This document shows positions 24,421 to 33,430 of a stretch of 64,000 nucleotides of DNA, piece by piece. Positions within the stretch are counted from its first letter, which is position 1. Each line of letters starts with the position of its first letter. Location: assembly GCF_003952665.1 (NCBI RefSeq), contig NZ_CP017946.1, positions 434,001 to 498,000 of the forward strand. The letters are read 5' to 3'. Origin of the DNA: Bosea sp. Tri-49 (lineage in GTDB: Bacteria > Pseudomonadota > Alphaproteobacteria > Rhizobiales > Beijerinckiaceae). The notes beneath the pieces are model-generated. The model saw only the letters and a list, made by a program, of their open reading frames with translations. It made no database searches and had not been told where the DNA came from. The position numbers and the translations under genes are program-made.

Positions 24421-24957
24421 ATGGCGGCCATGCGCCGCCTGATGCTTCTCCGCCACGCCAAATCGGCTTGGCCTGCCAACACCGCCGACCGCGACCGCCC
24501 GCTCGCCACGCGCGGGCGCGAAGCCGCCCCGGTCATGGGCCGCTATCTCGCCGAGGAGCTTTTGCTGCCCGACCTCGTCCTGATCTCACCGGCCAAGCGC
24601 ACGGCCGAGACCTGGGAGCTGGTCAAGCCGATGCTGCCGGAGAAGCCGCCGACGCATTACGAGCCACGCATCTATGAGGCCAAGCCCGAGCGCTTGCTCA
24701 ACGTCGTGCAGGAGACCGAGCCCGAAGTCCGCACGCTGCTGATGATCGGCCATAATCCCGGTTTCGAGGAGCTCGCCGCCAAGCTCGCCGGGCATGGCGA
24801 TCGCTATGCCGCAGCGCGGATGGCGCAGAAGTATCCGACCTGCGGGCTCGCCGTGATCGATTTTTCCATCGAGGACTGGCGCGATCTTTCCCTGCGCGGC
24901 GGCCGGCTCGACCGTTTCGTCACGCCGGCCTCGCTCGGCGAAGGCCCCGACGAATGA
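24421..24957 (+). CDS. SixA-like histidine phosphatase
   Basis: A 178-residue histidine phosphatase of the SixA type. The RHG motif is LLRHAKSAW near residues 9-17, with the second catalytic His in MIGHNPGFEEL near residue 111. The length is slightly longer than E. coli SixA, which dephosphorylates phosphotransfer histidines. The ATG directly abuts the TetR stop codon; an in-frame ATG at 24430 is also possible. The YcjX-type gene follows after 13 bp, so this may be the start of a three-gene run. Confidence 0.85.
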   Translation: MAAMRRLMLLRHAKSAWPANTADRDRPLATRGREAAPVMGRYLAEELLLPDLVLISPAKRTAETWELVKPMLPEKPPTHYEPRIYEAKPERLLNVVQETEPEVRTLLMIGHNPGFEELAAKLAGHGDRYAAARMAQKYPTCGLAVIDFSIEDWRDLSLRGGRLDRFVTPASLGEGPDE

Positions 24958-24970
24958 TGCGGATCGCCTG

Positions 24971-26419
24971 ATGGCGTCCGGCTCCTATCTCGACGAAGCG
25001 CGCAATGCCGCGCTCGCCTTCGGCGACAGCCTGCTGGGCTTAGCCCGACCGCGTCTGCGCATCGGCGTCACCGGGTTGTCGCGCTCAGGGAAAACGGTCT
25101 TCACCACTGCGCTGATCCAGAATCTGGTCGAAGGCGCGAAGCTACCGGTGCTGAAGGCTTCGGCCGAGGGCCGGATCGCCCGCGTCAGGCTGGTGCCACA
25201 GCCCGATCCCGAGATTCCACGCTTTCCCTATGAGGCGCATCGCGCCGCGCTGTCAGGACTGGATCGGCGCTGGCCGGACTCAACGCGCCGCATTTCGGAA
25301 CTCCGACTCGAAATCGACTACGAGCGGGCGCAGGGCTGGTTCAAGGGTCCGGCGACGCTGACGCTCGACATCGTCGACTATCCTGGCGAGTGGCTGCTCG
25401 ACCTCGCGCTGATCGGCCAGGACTATGCCGGCTGGTCGGCGCAGGCTGTCGCCGATGCGCGCAAGACCCACCGGCTCGCCATCGCGGCGTCCTGGCTCGA
25501 CGATTTGAAGCAACGCGAGCCGGCCGGGCCGGCGGACGAGCTGGCGGCTGAGGCTGCGAGCGACGCCTTCAAGGCCTATCTCGCCGCCTTGCGCGCCGAT
25601 CCTGAAGCGGTGGCAGTGACGCCGCCTGGCCGCTTCCTGATGCCGGGTGACCTCGAAGGCTCGCCGGCACTGACCTTCGCGCCGCTCGACCTTGCCCCGG
25701 GCGCGCAGCCGCAGGCCGGCACGCTCGCCGGGCTGATGGCCGAGCGTTTCGAGGCCTATAAGCGCATCGTGGTCGGGCCGTTCTTCCGCGAGCATTTCGC
25801 CAGGCTCGACCGGCAGATCGTGCTGGTCGATGCGCTGGCGGCGCTCGATGCCGGCCCCGCGGCGCTCGCCGACCTCGAAACTGCGCTGGGCCAGGCGCTC
25901 TCCGCTTTCGCTGTCGGCCGCAACAGCCTGTTGTCGAGCCTGTTCGCGCCGCGGATCGAGAAGGTGCTGTTCGCCGCGACCAAGGCCGACCATCTCCATC
26001 ATACCAGCCATGACCGCCTCGCCGGGGTGATGTCGCATCTGGTTTCGCGCGCCGCGGCACGGGCGCAAGGGGCGGGCGCCAAGGTCGAGGCGATGGCCTT
26101 CGCCGCGATCCGCGCCACGCGCGAGGTCCGCATCCGCGAAGGCCGCGAGGAGCTGCCGGCCATCGCCGGCGTGCCCGAGGCGGGCGAGGTCGTCGACGGC
26201 GAGGTCTTCGACGGCCAGACGGAGGCTGCGATCTTTCCCGGCGATCTGCCGGAGCGCCCCGAGGCGATCTTCGATCCGGATGCGCCGCGCTGGCTTGTAC
26301 GGGCGCCGCGCTTCCGGCCGCCGCTGGTCAAGCCGGATGCCGGCGGGCGCCACGCGCCGCCGCCGCAGATCCGCCTCGACCGCGCGCTGGAATTCCTGAT
26401 CGGCGATCGGCTGGCGTGA
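24971..26419 (+). CDS. YcjX-family GTP-binding protein
   Basis: A 482-residue protein of the YcjX family of P-loop GTPases. Walker A is GLSRSGKT near residues 35-42, and LDIVDYPGEWLLDL near residue 135 matches the family's switch region. The C-terminus is VRAPRFRPPLV and then DRALEFLIGDRL, as in other members. Members are stress-linked in enterobacteria (phage shock regulon), but no psp genes are nearby. The DUF697 partner follows 13 bp downstream. Confidence 0.9.
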   Translation: MASGSYLDEARNAALAFGDSLLGLARPRLRIGVTGLSRSGKTVFTTALIQNLVEGAKLPVLKASAEGRIARVRLVPQPDPEIPRFPYEAHRAALSGLDRRWPDSTRRISELRLEIDYERAQGWFKGPATLTLDIVDYPGEWLLDLALIGQDYAGWSAQAVADARKTHRLAIAASWLDDLKQREPAGPADELAAEAASDAFKAYLAALRADPEAVAVTPPGRFLMPGDLEGSPALTFAPLDLAPGAQPQAGTLAGLMAERFEAYKRIVVGPFFREHFARLDRQIVLVDALAALDAGPAALADLETALGQALSAFAVGRNSLLSSLFAPRIEKVLFAATKADHLHHTSHDRLAGVMSHLVSRAAARAQGAGAKVEAMAFAAIRATREVRIREGREELPAIAGVPEAGEVVDGEVFDGQTEAAIFPGDLPERPEAIFDPDAPRWLVRAPRFRPPLVKPDAGGRHAPPPQIRLDRALEFLIGDRLA

Positions 26420-26432
26420 GGGAGGGGCGAGC

Positions 26433-27437
26433 ATGAGCAAGGCACCGCGCGCCATACGCCTCGATCCGCGGGAGGGATCCTCCGAGGACGCCGTCTGCGG
26501 CGAGCGCGGCGATGTCGCTGTTGTGCCGGAGGTCGAGCCAATCGAGCCCGAGGCCGTATCGGCTCCGGTGGCGGCACGCCGCCGCCGCTTCAGCTGGGGC
26601 AGCCTGTTCGTCGCGGCGCTGTCGGGGCTGCTGGCATTGTCCGTCACTGTCTGGGCCGAGCAGACGATCAGGTGGCTGCTCGCCCTCAATCCGGCCGTCG
26701 GCATCGCGGCGCTGGTCTGCGCCGGTGTGGCGGCGCTGGCGCTGCTGGTCATGCTGCTGCGCGTCCTGCGCGATATCCTGCGCGAGCGGCGGGTCGAGGC
26801 GCTGCGCGAGCGCGCCGTCGCGGCACTCGCCGAGAGCGATCTCGCCAAGGCGCGCGCCGTCGCGGCCGATCTCGACAAGCTCTATAGCGGTCGGCCGGAA
26901 ACTGCGAAGGGCAGGGCGGAGCTCTCGGCCCACACGCCGCAATTGCTCGCCGCCCGCGACCTGCTCACCGTCGCCGAGCGCAGCCTGCTCGCGCCGCTCG
27001 ATGCGCTCGCGCAGGCGCAGGTGGCGCAGGCGGCGCGGCGGGTTTCGCTTGTGACTGCGGTCAGCCCGCGGGCGCTGGTCGATGTCGTCTTTGTGCTCAT
27101 CGCCTGCGCCCGGTTGCTGCGGGCGATCGCCACCGTCTATGCCGGCCGCCCGGGCACTCTCGGCCTGCTCCGACTGGCGCGGCAGGTGCTCGGCCATCTC
27201 GTCGTCACCGGCGGCATTGCGGCGGGCGATGCCGTCATCCAGCAGGTGCTGGGCCAGGGGCTGGCGGCACGGCTTTCGGCCAAGCTCGGCGAAGGCGTGC
27301 TGAACGGTTTGCTGACCGCGCGGATCGGGCTCGCCGCCATCGCGGTCTGCCGCCCGCTGCCCTTCGTCGAGGAGAAGCCGCCGGGGCTGTCGGACGTCGC
27401 CGGCGATCTTTCCGGCTGGGGCGGCAAAGATAACTGA
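26433..27437 (+). CDS. TIGR01620/YcjF-like DUF697 membrane protein
   Basis: A 334-residue inner-membrane protein. A charged N-terminus (about 50 residues) precedes two adjacent membrane helices (near residues 52-75 and 85-110), a long helical cytoplasmic part, and a C-terminal DUF697-like segment with SLVTAVSPRALVDVVFVLIA and LLTARIGLAAIAVCRPLPF. It is the usual neighbour of YcjX and probably acts with it. Function in detail is unknown. Confidence 0.87.
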   Translation: MSKAPRAIRLDPREGSSEDAVCGERGDVAVVPEVEPIEPEAVSAPVAARRRRFSWGSLFVAALSGLLALSVTVWAEQTIRWLLALNPAVGIAALVCAGVAALALLVMLLRVLRDILRERRVEALRERAVAALAESDLAKARAVAADLDKLYSGRPETAKGRAELSAHTPQLLAARDLLTVAERSLLAPLDALAQAQVAQAARRVSLVTAVSPRALVDVVFVLIACARLLRAIATVYAGRPGTLGLLRLARQVLGHLVVTGGIAAGDAVIQQVLGQGLAARLSAKLGEGVLNGLLTARIGLAAIAVCRPLPFVEEKPPGLSDVAGDLSGWGGKDN

Positions 27438-27539
27438 GCCCGGCAGAATTTGCCGGCGGTGGACGAATCTGCCCGGTCGGAATCGTCGGGAAACCATTCG
27501 AAAACCATCCAAGCCATTGAAATAGTTGGCGCCTAGCAC

Positions 27540-27554
27540 TGGCACAGGCCGTGC
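27540..27554 (+). promoter_or_regulatory. Sigma-54-like promoter for flgE
   Basis: TGGCAC-AGGCCG-TGC: the GG and GC doublets are 10 nt apart as required for -24/-12 sigma-54 promoters, with one mismatch in TTGC. It lies 71 bp before the flgE start. Confidence 0.4.
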
Positions 27555-27625
27555 AAACTCAGCCTCGGTTCGACATGCCGCCCATGGGGGGCGCTGTCCG
27601 GTCGGATGACCAGGGTGAGGTTGCG

Positions 27626-29047
27626 ATGGGTGTATTCAGTGCGCTGACGACGGCGGTGACGGGCATGCAGGCCCAGTCCTATGCCCTCGAAAATATCTCC
27701 GGCAACATCGCGAACTCGCGCACAGCCGGCTTCAAGCGGGTCGATACCAGCTTCTCGGACCTGGTGCCGGATTCGGCGCTGAACCGGCAGATCGCCGGCT
27801 CAGTCGCTTCTTATAGCCGCGCCACCAACACGATCCAGGGCGACCTCAACGCCACCCGCATCGACACCAATGCCGCGATCAACGGTGATGGCTTCTTCGT
27901 GGTCGACCAGCGCCAGAGCGGCGTCGGTGCCTCGACCCAGTTCGCCAACAGCAATCTCTACACCCGCCGCGGCGATTTCGACTTCGACGCCGACGGCTAC
28001 CTCGTCAACGGCGCCGGCTACTACCTCAAGGGCCAGAAGATCGATCCCGTCACCGGCCAGGTGATCGGCAGCCAGCCCGATGTGCTGCGTATCACCAAAG
28101 ACCAGTTTCCGGCCAAGGCGACGACCCAGATCGAATACAGCGCTAACATCCCGGCCTATCCGAAGACGAACCAGGCCAATACGGCAACTGCTGGCTCCGA
28201 GTTGCTGAGAGGCGGCGCAGGATTGGGATTCGGTACCAATCCTGGCACGACGGCGTCGGGTGGCACCGGTACCGTCGTCGGCAGCGACCTGACCACCTTC
28301 CTCAACCGCTCGATCCCCGGCGGCTCGGTCACGGTCTACGATACGCTCGGCAAGGCGACGAGCGTCGAGCTGCGCTGGGCCAAGATCTCCAATGCCACGA
28401 CCACTCCGGCACCTGGAACCCCCGACACCTGGAACCTGTTCATCGCCGAGAACACCGGCGCGACCGGCGCGACCGTCGCCTATCGCAACGTTAATACCGA
28501 CGTCACCTTCGACAACACAGGCAAGATGACGTTTCCGGTCAACGGCAACATCACCATCCCGCCCATGACGATCGGCGGAAACGCCATCTCTCCCGCCACC
28601 GCGCCGATCAGCATTGTCACCAACGGCACCAGCCTGACCCAGAACGGCGACACCAGCGGCCAGATCGATGCCCGCAGCATCCGCCAGAACGGCTACACCG
28701 CCGGCACGCTCGACCGGGTCTCGATCTCGAACGAGGGCCAGGTGATCGGCACCTTCAGCAACGGCCAGGTCGTAGCGCTGGCGCAGATTGCGGTCGCCCG
28801 CTTCAACGCCGGCAATGCGCTGAAACGCCTCGATGGCGGCGCCTTCGAGGAGACGATCGAGTCCGGCGCTCCGATCGTCGGCCTCGGTACCGCGGCGCTG
28901 ATCGGCGGCAATGTCGAGCAATCCAACACCGACATCGCCGACGAGTTCTCGAAGATGATCGTCACCCAGCAGGCCTATTCGGCCAACACCAAGGTGATCT
29001 CCACAGCGCAGGAGATGCTGCGCGACGTCTTCAACATCATCCGCTGA
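27626..29047 (+). CDS. flgE: Flagellar hook protein FlgE
   Basis: A 473-residue hook subunit. The N-terminus MGVFSALTTAVTGMQAQSYA and ENISGNIANSRTAGFKR is the flagellar rod/hook family signature, NGDGFFVVDQ follows, and the C-terminal coiled segment reads MIVTQQAYSANTKVISTAQEM. ATG 27626 has GTGAGG upstream; the open frame before it lacks the family N-terminus. It begins the flgE-flgK-flgL run on the plus strand. Confidence 0.95.
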   Translation: MGVFSALTTAVTGMQAQSYALENISGNIANSRTAGFKRVDTSFSDLVPDSALNRQIAGSVASYSRATNTIQGDLNATRIDTNAAINGDGFFVVDQRQSGVGASTQFANSNLYTRRGDFDFDADGYLVNGAGYYLKGQKIDPVTGQVIGSQPDVLRITKDQFPAKATTQIEYSANIPAYPKTNQANTATAGSELLRGGAGLGFGTNPGTTASGGTGTVVGSDLTTFLNRSIPGGSVTVYDTLGKATSVELRWAKISNATTTPAPGTPDTWNLFIAENTGATGATVAYRNVNTDVTFDNTGKMTFPVNGNITIPPMTIGGNAISPATAPISIVTNGTSLTQNGDTSGQIDARSIRQNGYTAGTLDRVSISNEGQVIGTFSNGQVVALAQIAVARFNAGNALKRLDGGAFEETIESGAPIVGLGTAALIGGNVEQSNTDIADEFSKMIVTQQAYSANTKVISTAQEMLRDVFNIIR

Positions 29048-29111
29048 ACGGCTGAACGCAGCCTGGTCCTGACAGCCCAGAAGGGCTGGGCCGAGACGAC
29101 AGGAGTTGACG

Positions 29112-30977
29112 ATGGGTCTCAATACCGCGCTCGGTACCGCCATTTCCGGGCTGAACAGCTCGCAGATCGGCATCGGCGTCGTCTCGCAGAACGTCGCCAA
29201 TGCCGGCACGCCCGGCTATGTCCGGCGCAATGTCTCGAGCGTCGATTCGATCTCCGGCGGCACCGTCGGGGTCAGCAATCCGAACGTCCAGCGCCTGCTC
29301 GACCGCATCGTCCAGCATCAGCTGCTGCAGGAGAGCTCGGGCGCGGCCTATACCTCGACCCGCGCCCAGGTCTTCGCCAATCTCGACCAGCTGTACGGCG
29401 CGCCGGGCAGCAAGACGGCGCTGGACTCGATGTACAGCAGCTTCACCAGCTCGCTGCAGGCGCTGCAGAATGACCCGTCTTCCTATACCAACCGCACAGC
29501 AGTGCTCGATGCGGCGAGCCAGCTCGCCAGCCGCCTGCGCGGCTTGTCCGAGGGCGTACAGCAGCAGCGCAGCCAGGCCGAGGCCGGTATCGGCGCGGGA
29601 GTGACCCGCGTCAACGAGCTGCTCGACCAGCTGACCAACGTCAACGCGCGCATCGTCAACGCCCAGCAGACTTCCGGCACGGCGGATCTGCGCGATCAGC
29701 GCGACCGGATCGTCTCCGAGCTGTCGCAATATGTCGAAATCCGCACCGACGAGCGCCCGAACGGCTCACTCAGCATCACCACAGCCTCGGGCACGCAGCT
29801 CTTCGACGGCCGGCCGACCGTCAAGTTCGAGTTCGATGCTCGCGCCAATATCGGCCCGCAATCGCAATGGAGCAGCGATCCCGCCCAGCGTGGCGTCGGC
29901 ACGATCGTCGCCCGGGACCTGAACGGCAACGGCTTCGACGCCATCGCCAACAACACCTTCCGCTCCGGCGAGATCGGGGCGCTGGTCGAACTGCGCGACA
30001 AGACGCTGGTGCAGGCTCAGAAGCAGCTCGACGAGATCGCGGCCCAGCTGTCGAGCGCGCTCTCCGACCGCGAGATCGCCGGCACGGCGGTGACCGCCGG
30101 CGCCGCCACTGGCTTTGACGTCGACCTTGCCGGGCTGCAATCCGGCAATTCGGTCACCCTCGACTACAAGGTCACGCCGGGCGGGCAGACACAGCGCTTC
30201 ACCTTCGTGCGGGTCGAGTCGGCGGCGTCGTTGCCGCTGCCGGCCTCGGCCCAGGGCGATGCCAACAACCGCGTCATCGGCATCGACTTCTCCGGTGGTC
30301 CGGCCTCGGTCGCGGCGCAGATGCAGGCGGCCATAGGCCCTGGTTTCACGGTATCGAACACCGGCTCGGTGCTGCGCATCGTCGATGACGGCGCTGGCGC
30401 GACGCGCGATGTCGTCGGCCTGACTTCGCGCCCGACCCAGACCTCGCTGACCGGCGGCACGGGCGAATTGCCCTTCTTCGTCGATGGCCGCAACAATGGC
30501 GTCTATACCGGCTCCTATGAGGGCGGCGCTCAGTCGGCTGGCTTTGCCTCGCGCATCACCGTCAATCCGGACCTGATCGCCGATCGCTCCCGCCTGGTCG
30601 TCTTCAATACCAGCCCGGCAACGCCGCAGGGCGACACGACCCGTCCGAAATTCCTCCTGGACCGCTTGACCTCGAGCCAGCGCAGCTTCACCAACGCGAC
30701 CGGCTTCGACGGCTCGACCGCAACCTCGACCGGCACGATCTCGAGCCTCGTCCAGCGCGTCGTCGCCGGGCAGGGCCAGGCGAGCGAGCAGGCCAAGCGC
30801 CTCGACGAAGGCCAGCAGGTCGCCTTCTCGGCCGTGCAGAGCCGCTTTCTCGAAGACACCAAGGTCAATGTCGACCAGGAAATGTCGACGCTGATCGAAC
30901 TCCAGAGCGCCTACGCCGCCAACGCACGCGTCATCTCCACCGTCAAGGAGTTGCTCGACGTGCTGCTGAGACTGTGA
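29112..30977 (+). CDS. flgK: Hook-filament junction protein FlgK
   Basis: A 621-residue hook-associated protein 1. N-terminus GLNTALGTAISGLNSSQIGI with ISQNVANAGTPGYVRR-like sequence, and C-terminus LIELQSAYAANARVISTVKELLDVLLRL are the family signature ends. ATG 29112 has AGGAG 6 nt upstream. The middle third is variable, as expected. It lies 64 bp after flgE and 11 bp before flgL, consistent with one transcript. Confidence 0.95.
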   Translation: MGLNTALGTAISGLNSSQIGIGVVSQNVANAGTPGYVRRNVSSVDSISGGTVGVSNPNVQRLLDRIVQHQLLQESSGAAYTSTRAQVFANLDQLYGAPGSKTALDSMYSSFTSSLQALQNDPSSYTNRTAVLDAASQLASRLRGLSEGVQQQRSQAEAGIGAGVTRVNELLDQLTNVNARIVNAQQTSGTADLRDQRDRIVSELSQYVEIRTDERPNGSLSITTASGTQLFDGRPTVKFEFDARANIGPQSQWSSDPAQRGVGTIVARDLNGNGFDAIANNTFRSGEIGALVELRDKTLVQAQKQLDEIAAQLSSALSDREIAGTAVTAGAATGFDVDLAGLQSGNSVTLDYKVTPGGQTQRFTFVRVESAASLPLPASAQGDANNRVIGIDFSGGPASVAAQMQAAIGPGFTVSNTGSVLRIVDDGAGATRDVVGLTSRPTQTSLTGGTGELPFFVDGRNNGVYTGSYEGGAQSAGFASRITVNPDLIADRSRLVVFNTSPATPQGDTTRPKFLLDRLTSSQRSFTNATGFDGSTATSTGTISSLVQRVVAGQGQASEQAKRLDEGQQVAFSAVQSRFLEDTKVNVDQEMSTLIELQSAYAANARVISTVKELLDVLLRL

Positions 30978-30988
30978 GGAGATAGGTC

Positions 30989-32506
30989 ATGACCATCACC
31001 GCAACCGGCACCGGCGCCTACCGTCTCGCCAAGTCGAACCAGTTCGTCGCGAGCCGTTCGCAGCTCGACGACCTGCAGCGCCAGCTCGTGACCAAGAAGC
31101 GGTCGGAGACCTTTGCCGATCTCGGCATGGATCGCGGCACGAGCCTCGATCTGAACAACAAGCTCTCGACGCTCGACGGCTACCTGACCGGCATCCAACG
31201 CGCCGACGTCAATCTCAAGTTGATGACGAAATCGGTCGAGAACTTCACCAAGCTCGTCAACGAGATGAAGAGCGATGCGCGCCCGGGCAGCTATCTGCCG
31301 AGCTCGACCGGCCGCTCGGCACCGCAGGTGCTGGCGGAGGAGAAGTTCAAGCAGGTCCTCGACATGCTGAACACCGATGTAAACGGCCGCTACCTGTTCT
31401 CGGGCCGCACCAGCGACGTCGAGCCGGTCGAAGGTTTCTCGCTGATCATGGATGGCGATGCGACTCGTGCCGGGCTGAAGCAGCTCATCGCCGAGCGCAA
31501 GCTCGCCGACCTCGGCACCACCGGCATGGGGCGCCTAACGGCGGGTGGGGCGGGCACCTCCGCGACCGTCACGGAAGAGGCGGGCGATCCGCCTTACGGC
31601 TTCAAGATCGCCGCTGCCTCGACGAATTCGGCCGCCTTGAACACCACCTACACCGCTGGCCCGCCGGCCGATGTCGCGGTCAATGTCGTCGGCACCCCGC
31701 TCGTTGGCGAGACCCTGCGGATCAAGCTCGACCTGCCCGACGGCACGCAGGAGGAGATCGTCCTGACCGCGCGCGACGCGTCGACGACGGGCAAGGCGCA
31801 CGAAACTTTCGAGATCGGCCCCAACAGCGCAGCCACGGCAGCCAATCTGCGGGCTGCGATCTCGGCGGCACTGACCAACGAGGCCAAGACGACTCTGTCG
31901 GCCTCGTCCGCACAGGTGGCGGCAAAAGATTTCTTCAATGGCAGCCCGAGCAATCCGCCCCTGCGGGTGCCGGGCCCGCCCTTCGAGACGGCCACCGCCG
32001 CTCCGGCGCCGGGCACCGCGGCCAACACGGTGATCTGGTACAAGGGTGACGATGCCGCCGGCTCGGCGCGCGCGACAGCGAGCGTGCAGGCTGATCAGGG
32101 CCAGGTCGTCGGCACGGGCGCTCGCGCCAACGAAGAGGCGTTCAAGATCGGGCTGGCGCAGTTCGCGGTGCTCGCGGTGGAGACCTTCCCAGCCACCGAT
32201 GCGACCTCGGCCGATCGCTACGATGCGCTGACGCAGCGGACCCGCGAGCAGCTGGGCTTCCCGGATGGAACGCAGAAGCCGTCGGAGATCATCGTGGAGC
32301 TGGGGTCGGCGCAGACGGCCCTGGCCCAGGCCAAGGAACGCCACAACAGCACCAAGAACTATCTGACGACGACGCTGGAGGGTGTCGAGAACGTCACGAC
32401 CGAAGAGGTCGCGGCTCAGATCCTGGCGTTGCAGACCCAGCTGCAGGCGAGCTACCAGACGACATCGATCCTGTCGAAGCTGTCGCTGACCAATTATCTA
32501 ACCTGA
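30989..32506 (+). CDS. flgL: Hook-filament junction protein FlgL, enlarged
   Basis: A 505-residue flagellin-like hook-associated protein 3. The N-terminus (RSQLDDLQRQLVTKKRSETF, then LDMLNTDVNGRYLFSGR) and C-terminus (AAQILALQTQLQASYQTTS and SKLSLTNYL) match FlgL. The variable middle (about residues 185-370) is larger than in most FlgL proteins of about 300-350 residues, with Ala/Pro-rich stretches. It ends the flgEKL run and is followed by a terminator hairpin. Confidence 0.9.
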   Translation: MTITATGTGAYRLAKSNQFVASRSQLDDLQRQLVTKKRSETFADLGMDRGTSLDLNNKLSTLDGYLTGIQRADVNLKLMTKSVENFTKLVNEMKSDARPGSYLPSSTGRSAPQVLAEEKFKQVLDMLNTDVNGRYLFSGRTSDVEPVEGFSLIMDGDATRAGLKQLIAERKLADLGTTGMGRLTAGGAGTSATVTEEAGDPPYGFKIAAASTNSAALNTTYTAGPPADVAVNVVGTPLVGETLRIKLDLPDGTQEEIVLTARDASTTGKAHETFEIGPNSAATAANLRAAISAALTNEAKTTLSASSAQVAAKDFFNGSPSNPPLRVPGPPFETATAAPAPGTAANTVIWYKGDDAAGSARATASVQADQGQVVGTGARANEEAFKIGLAQFAVLAVETFPATDATSADRYDALTQRTREQLGFPDGTQKPSEIIVELGSAQTALAQAKERHNSTKNYLTTTLEGVENVTTEEVAAQILALQTQLQASYQTTSILSKLSLTNYLT

Positions 32507-32576
32507 AACCGGGTCCGGCCAGGTTGAGGCAATCTGATCGGAATCCGCCGTAGAAGCTTCGAGCCTCCGGACAAGA

Positions 32577-32607
32577 AAACGCCGCCCGAGATGTTCGGAC
32601 GGCGTTT
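32577..32607. terminator. Bidirectional terminator between flgL and flaF
   Basis: AAACGCCGCCCGA/TCGGACGGCGTTT, 13-bp arms with a single mismatch and a 5-nt loop, between the converging flgL and flaF genes. The A-rich left and T-rich right flanks suit termination in both directions. Confidence 0.75.
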
Positions 32608-32635
32608 CTGCTTTCATCAATGGATTTGAGGTCGT

Positions 32636-33007
32636 TCAGCGCCCACGCAGGCCGGCAGCGACGTCGCGATTGATGCTGACCAAGGCGGCGAGGCCTTGTG
32701 GACCGGGATCGGCGGCGATCCGGAAGGTCTGATTGAAGATGAAATTGGCGAGGCCGAGAATGTTGCGCTTGATGTCGACCGGCAGGGGGTTGTCTTCCTT
32801 GATCACCGCCGAAACCAGCAGCGTCCAGAGCTTGCGGTTGTAACCCAAGGCGCCGTCGAGCTCCGTGGCGCGAGCGTCCCAGTCGTCGGCGACGGATTGC
32901 AGCCGGGTGGCCGCCTTGATCAGGAGCGAGGCTTCGAGCTCGCGCGGGGTGGCCGTGGTCTGGGCCGATTTGGCGGCAGCGGCATAGGCATTAAATGCGT
33001 TTTGCAT
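32636..33007 (-). CDS. flaF: Flagellar biosynthesis regulator FlaF
   Basis: A 123-residue protein of the FlaF family, found only in alphaproteobacteria. The body AYAAAAKSAQTTATPRELEA, ALGYNRKLWTLLVSAV and NPLPVDIKRNILGLANFIF are family hallmarks. FlaF is needed for flagellin secretion or translation and works with FlbT, whose gene overlaps it by 17 bp upstream. Confidence 0.93.
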   Translation of the reverse strand: MQNAFNAYAAAAKSAQTTATPRELEASLLIKAATRLQSVADDWDARATELDGALGYNRKLWTLLVSAVIKEDNPLPVDIKRNILGLANFIFNQTFRIAADPGPQGLAALVSINRDVAAGLRGR

Positions 33008-33383
33008 TCTCGATCAGGTCCGCCTCGTAAGCGATCAGCGTCTTTGCAGCCTTCAACGCCTTGTAGAGATCACCGCTTAAGATGCGGTTATTGATCTCGT
33101 GAACATACGACAGGCTGCTCGGCGCCGCCTCGACGAAGTCGCGCACGAGCTGGAAGTAGACCTCGTGCCCGTGCGTGGCGTCGCCGGCGAGGTACATGAG
33201 CTGGATCGCGAGGTAGATCTTCTTGGCCGGCGTGTCGGCGCTGGCTGAGGTGAGGATGTCCTTCTCGCGCAGGATCGGCGCCTCGCCCTCGATGAAGAAG
33301 CGCGTGCGCTGCTCGTCGTTGCGGATGACGACCGAGCCGATGATGATGCGTTCGTTCGGCTTGAGCTCGACCTTGAGGGCCAT
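32991..33383 (-). CDS. flbT: Flagellin mRNA repressor FlbT
   Basis: A 130-residue protein matching FlbT, which binds the 5' leader of flagellin mRNA and couples flagellin synthesis to hook completion in Caulobacter. Typical parts are LKVELKPNERIIIGSVVIRN and KKIYLAIQLMYLAGD. It overlaps flaF by 17 bp and follows flagellin gene 1 on the same strand after 47 bp. Confidence 0.94.
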   Translation of the reverse strand: MALKVELKPNERIIIGSVVIRNDEQRTRFFIEGEAPILREKDILTSASADTPAKKIYLAIQLMYLAGDATHGHEVYFQLVRDFVEAAPSSLSYVHEINNRILSGDLYKALKAAKTLIAYEADLIENAKRI

Positions 33384-33430
33384 ATCGGTCCTGCCTTCTG
33401 GCTGGAGGGGGAGGGGCCGCGTCCGGAGGA

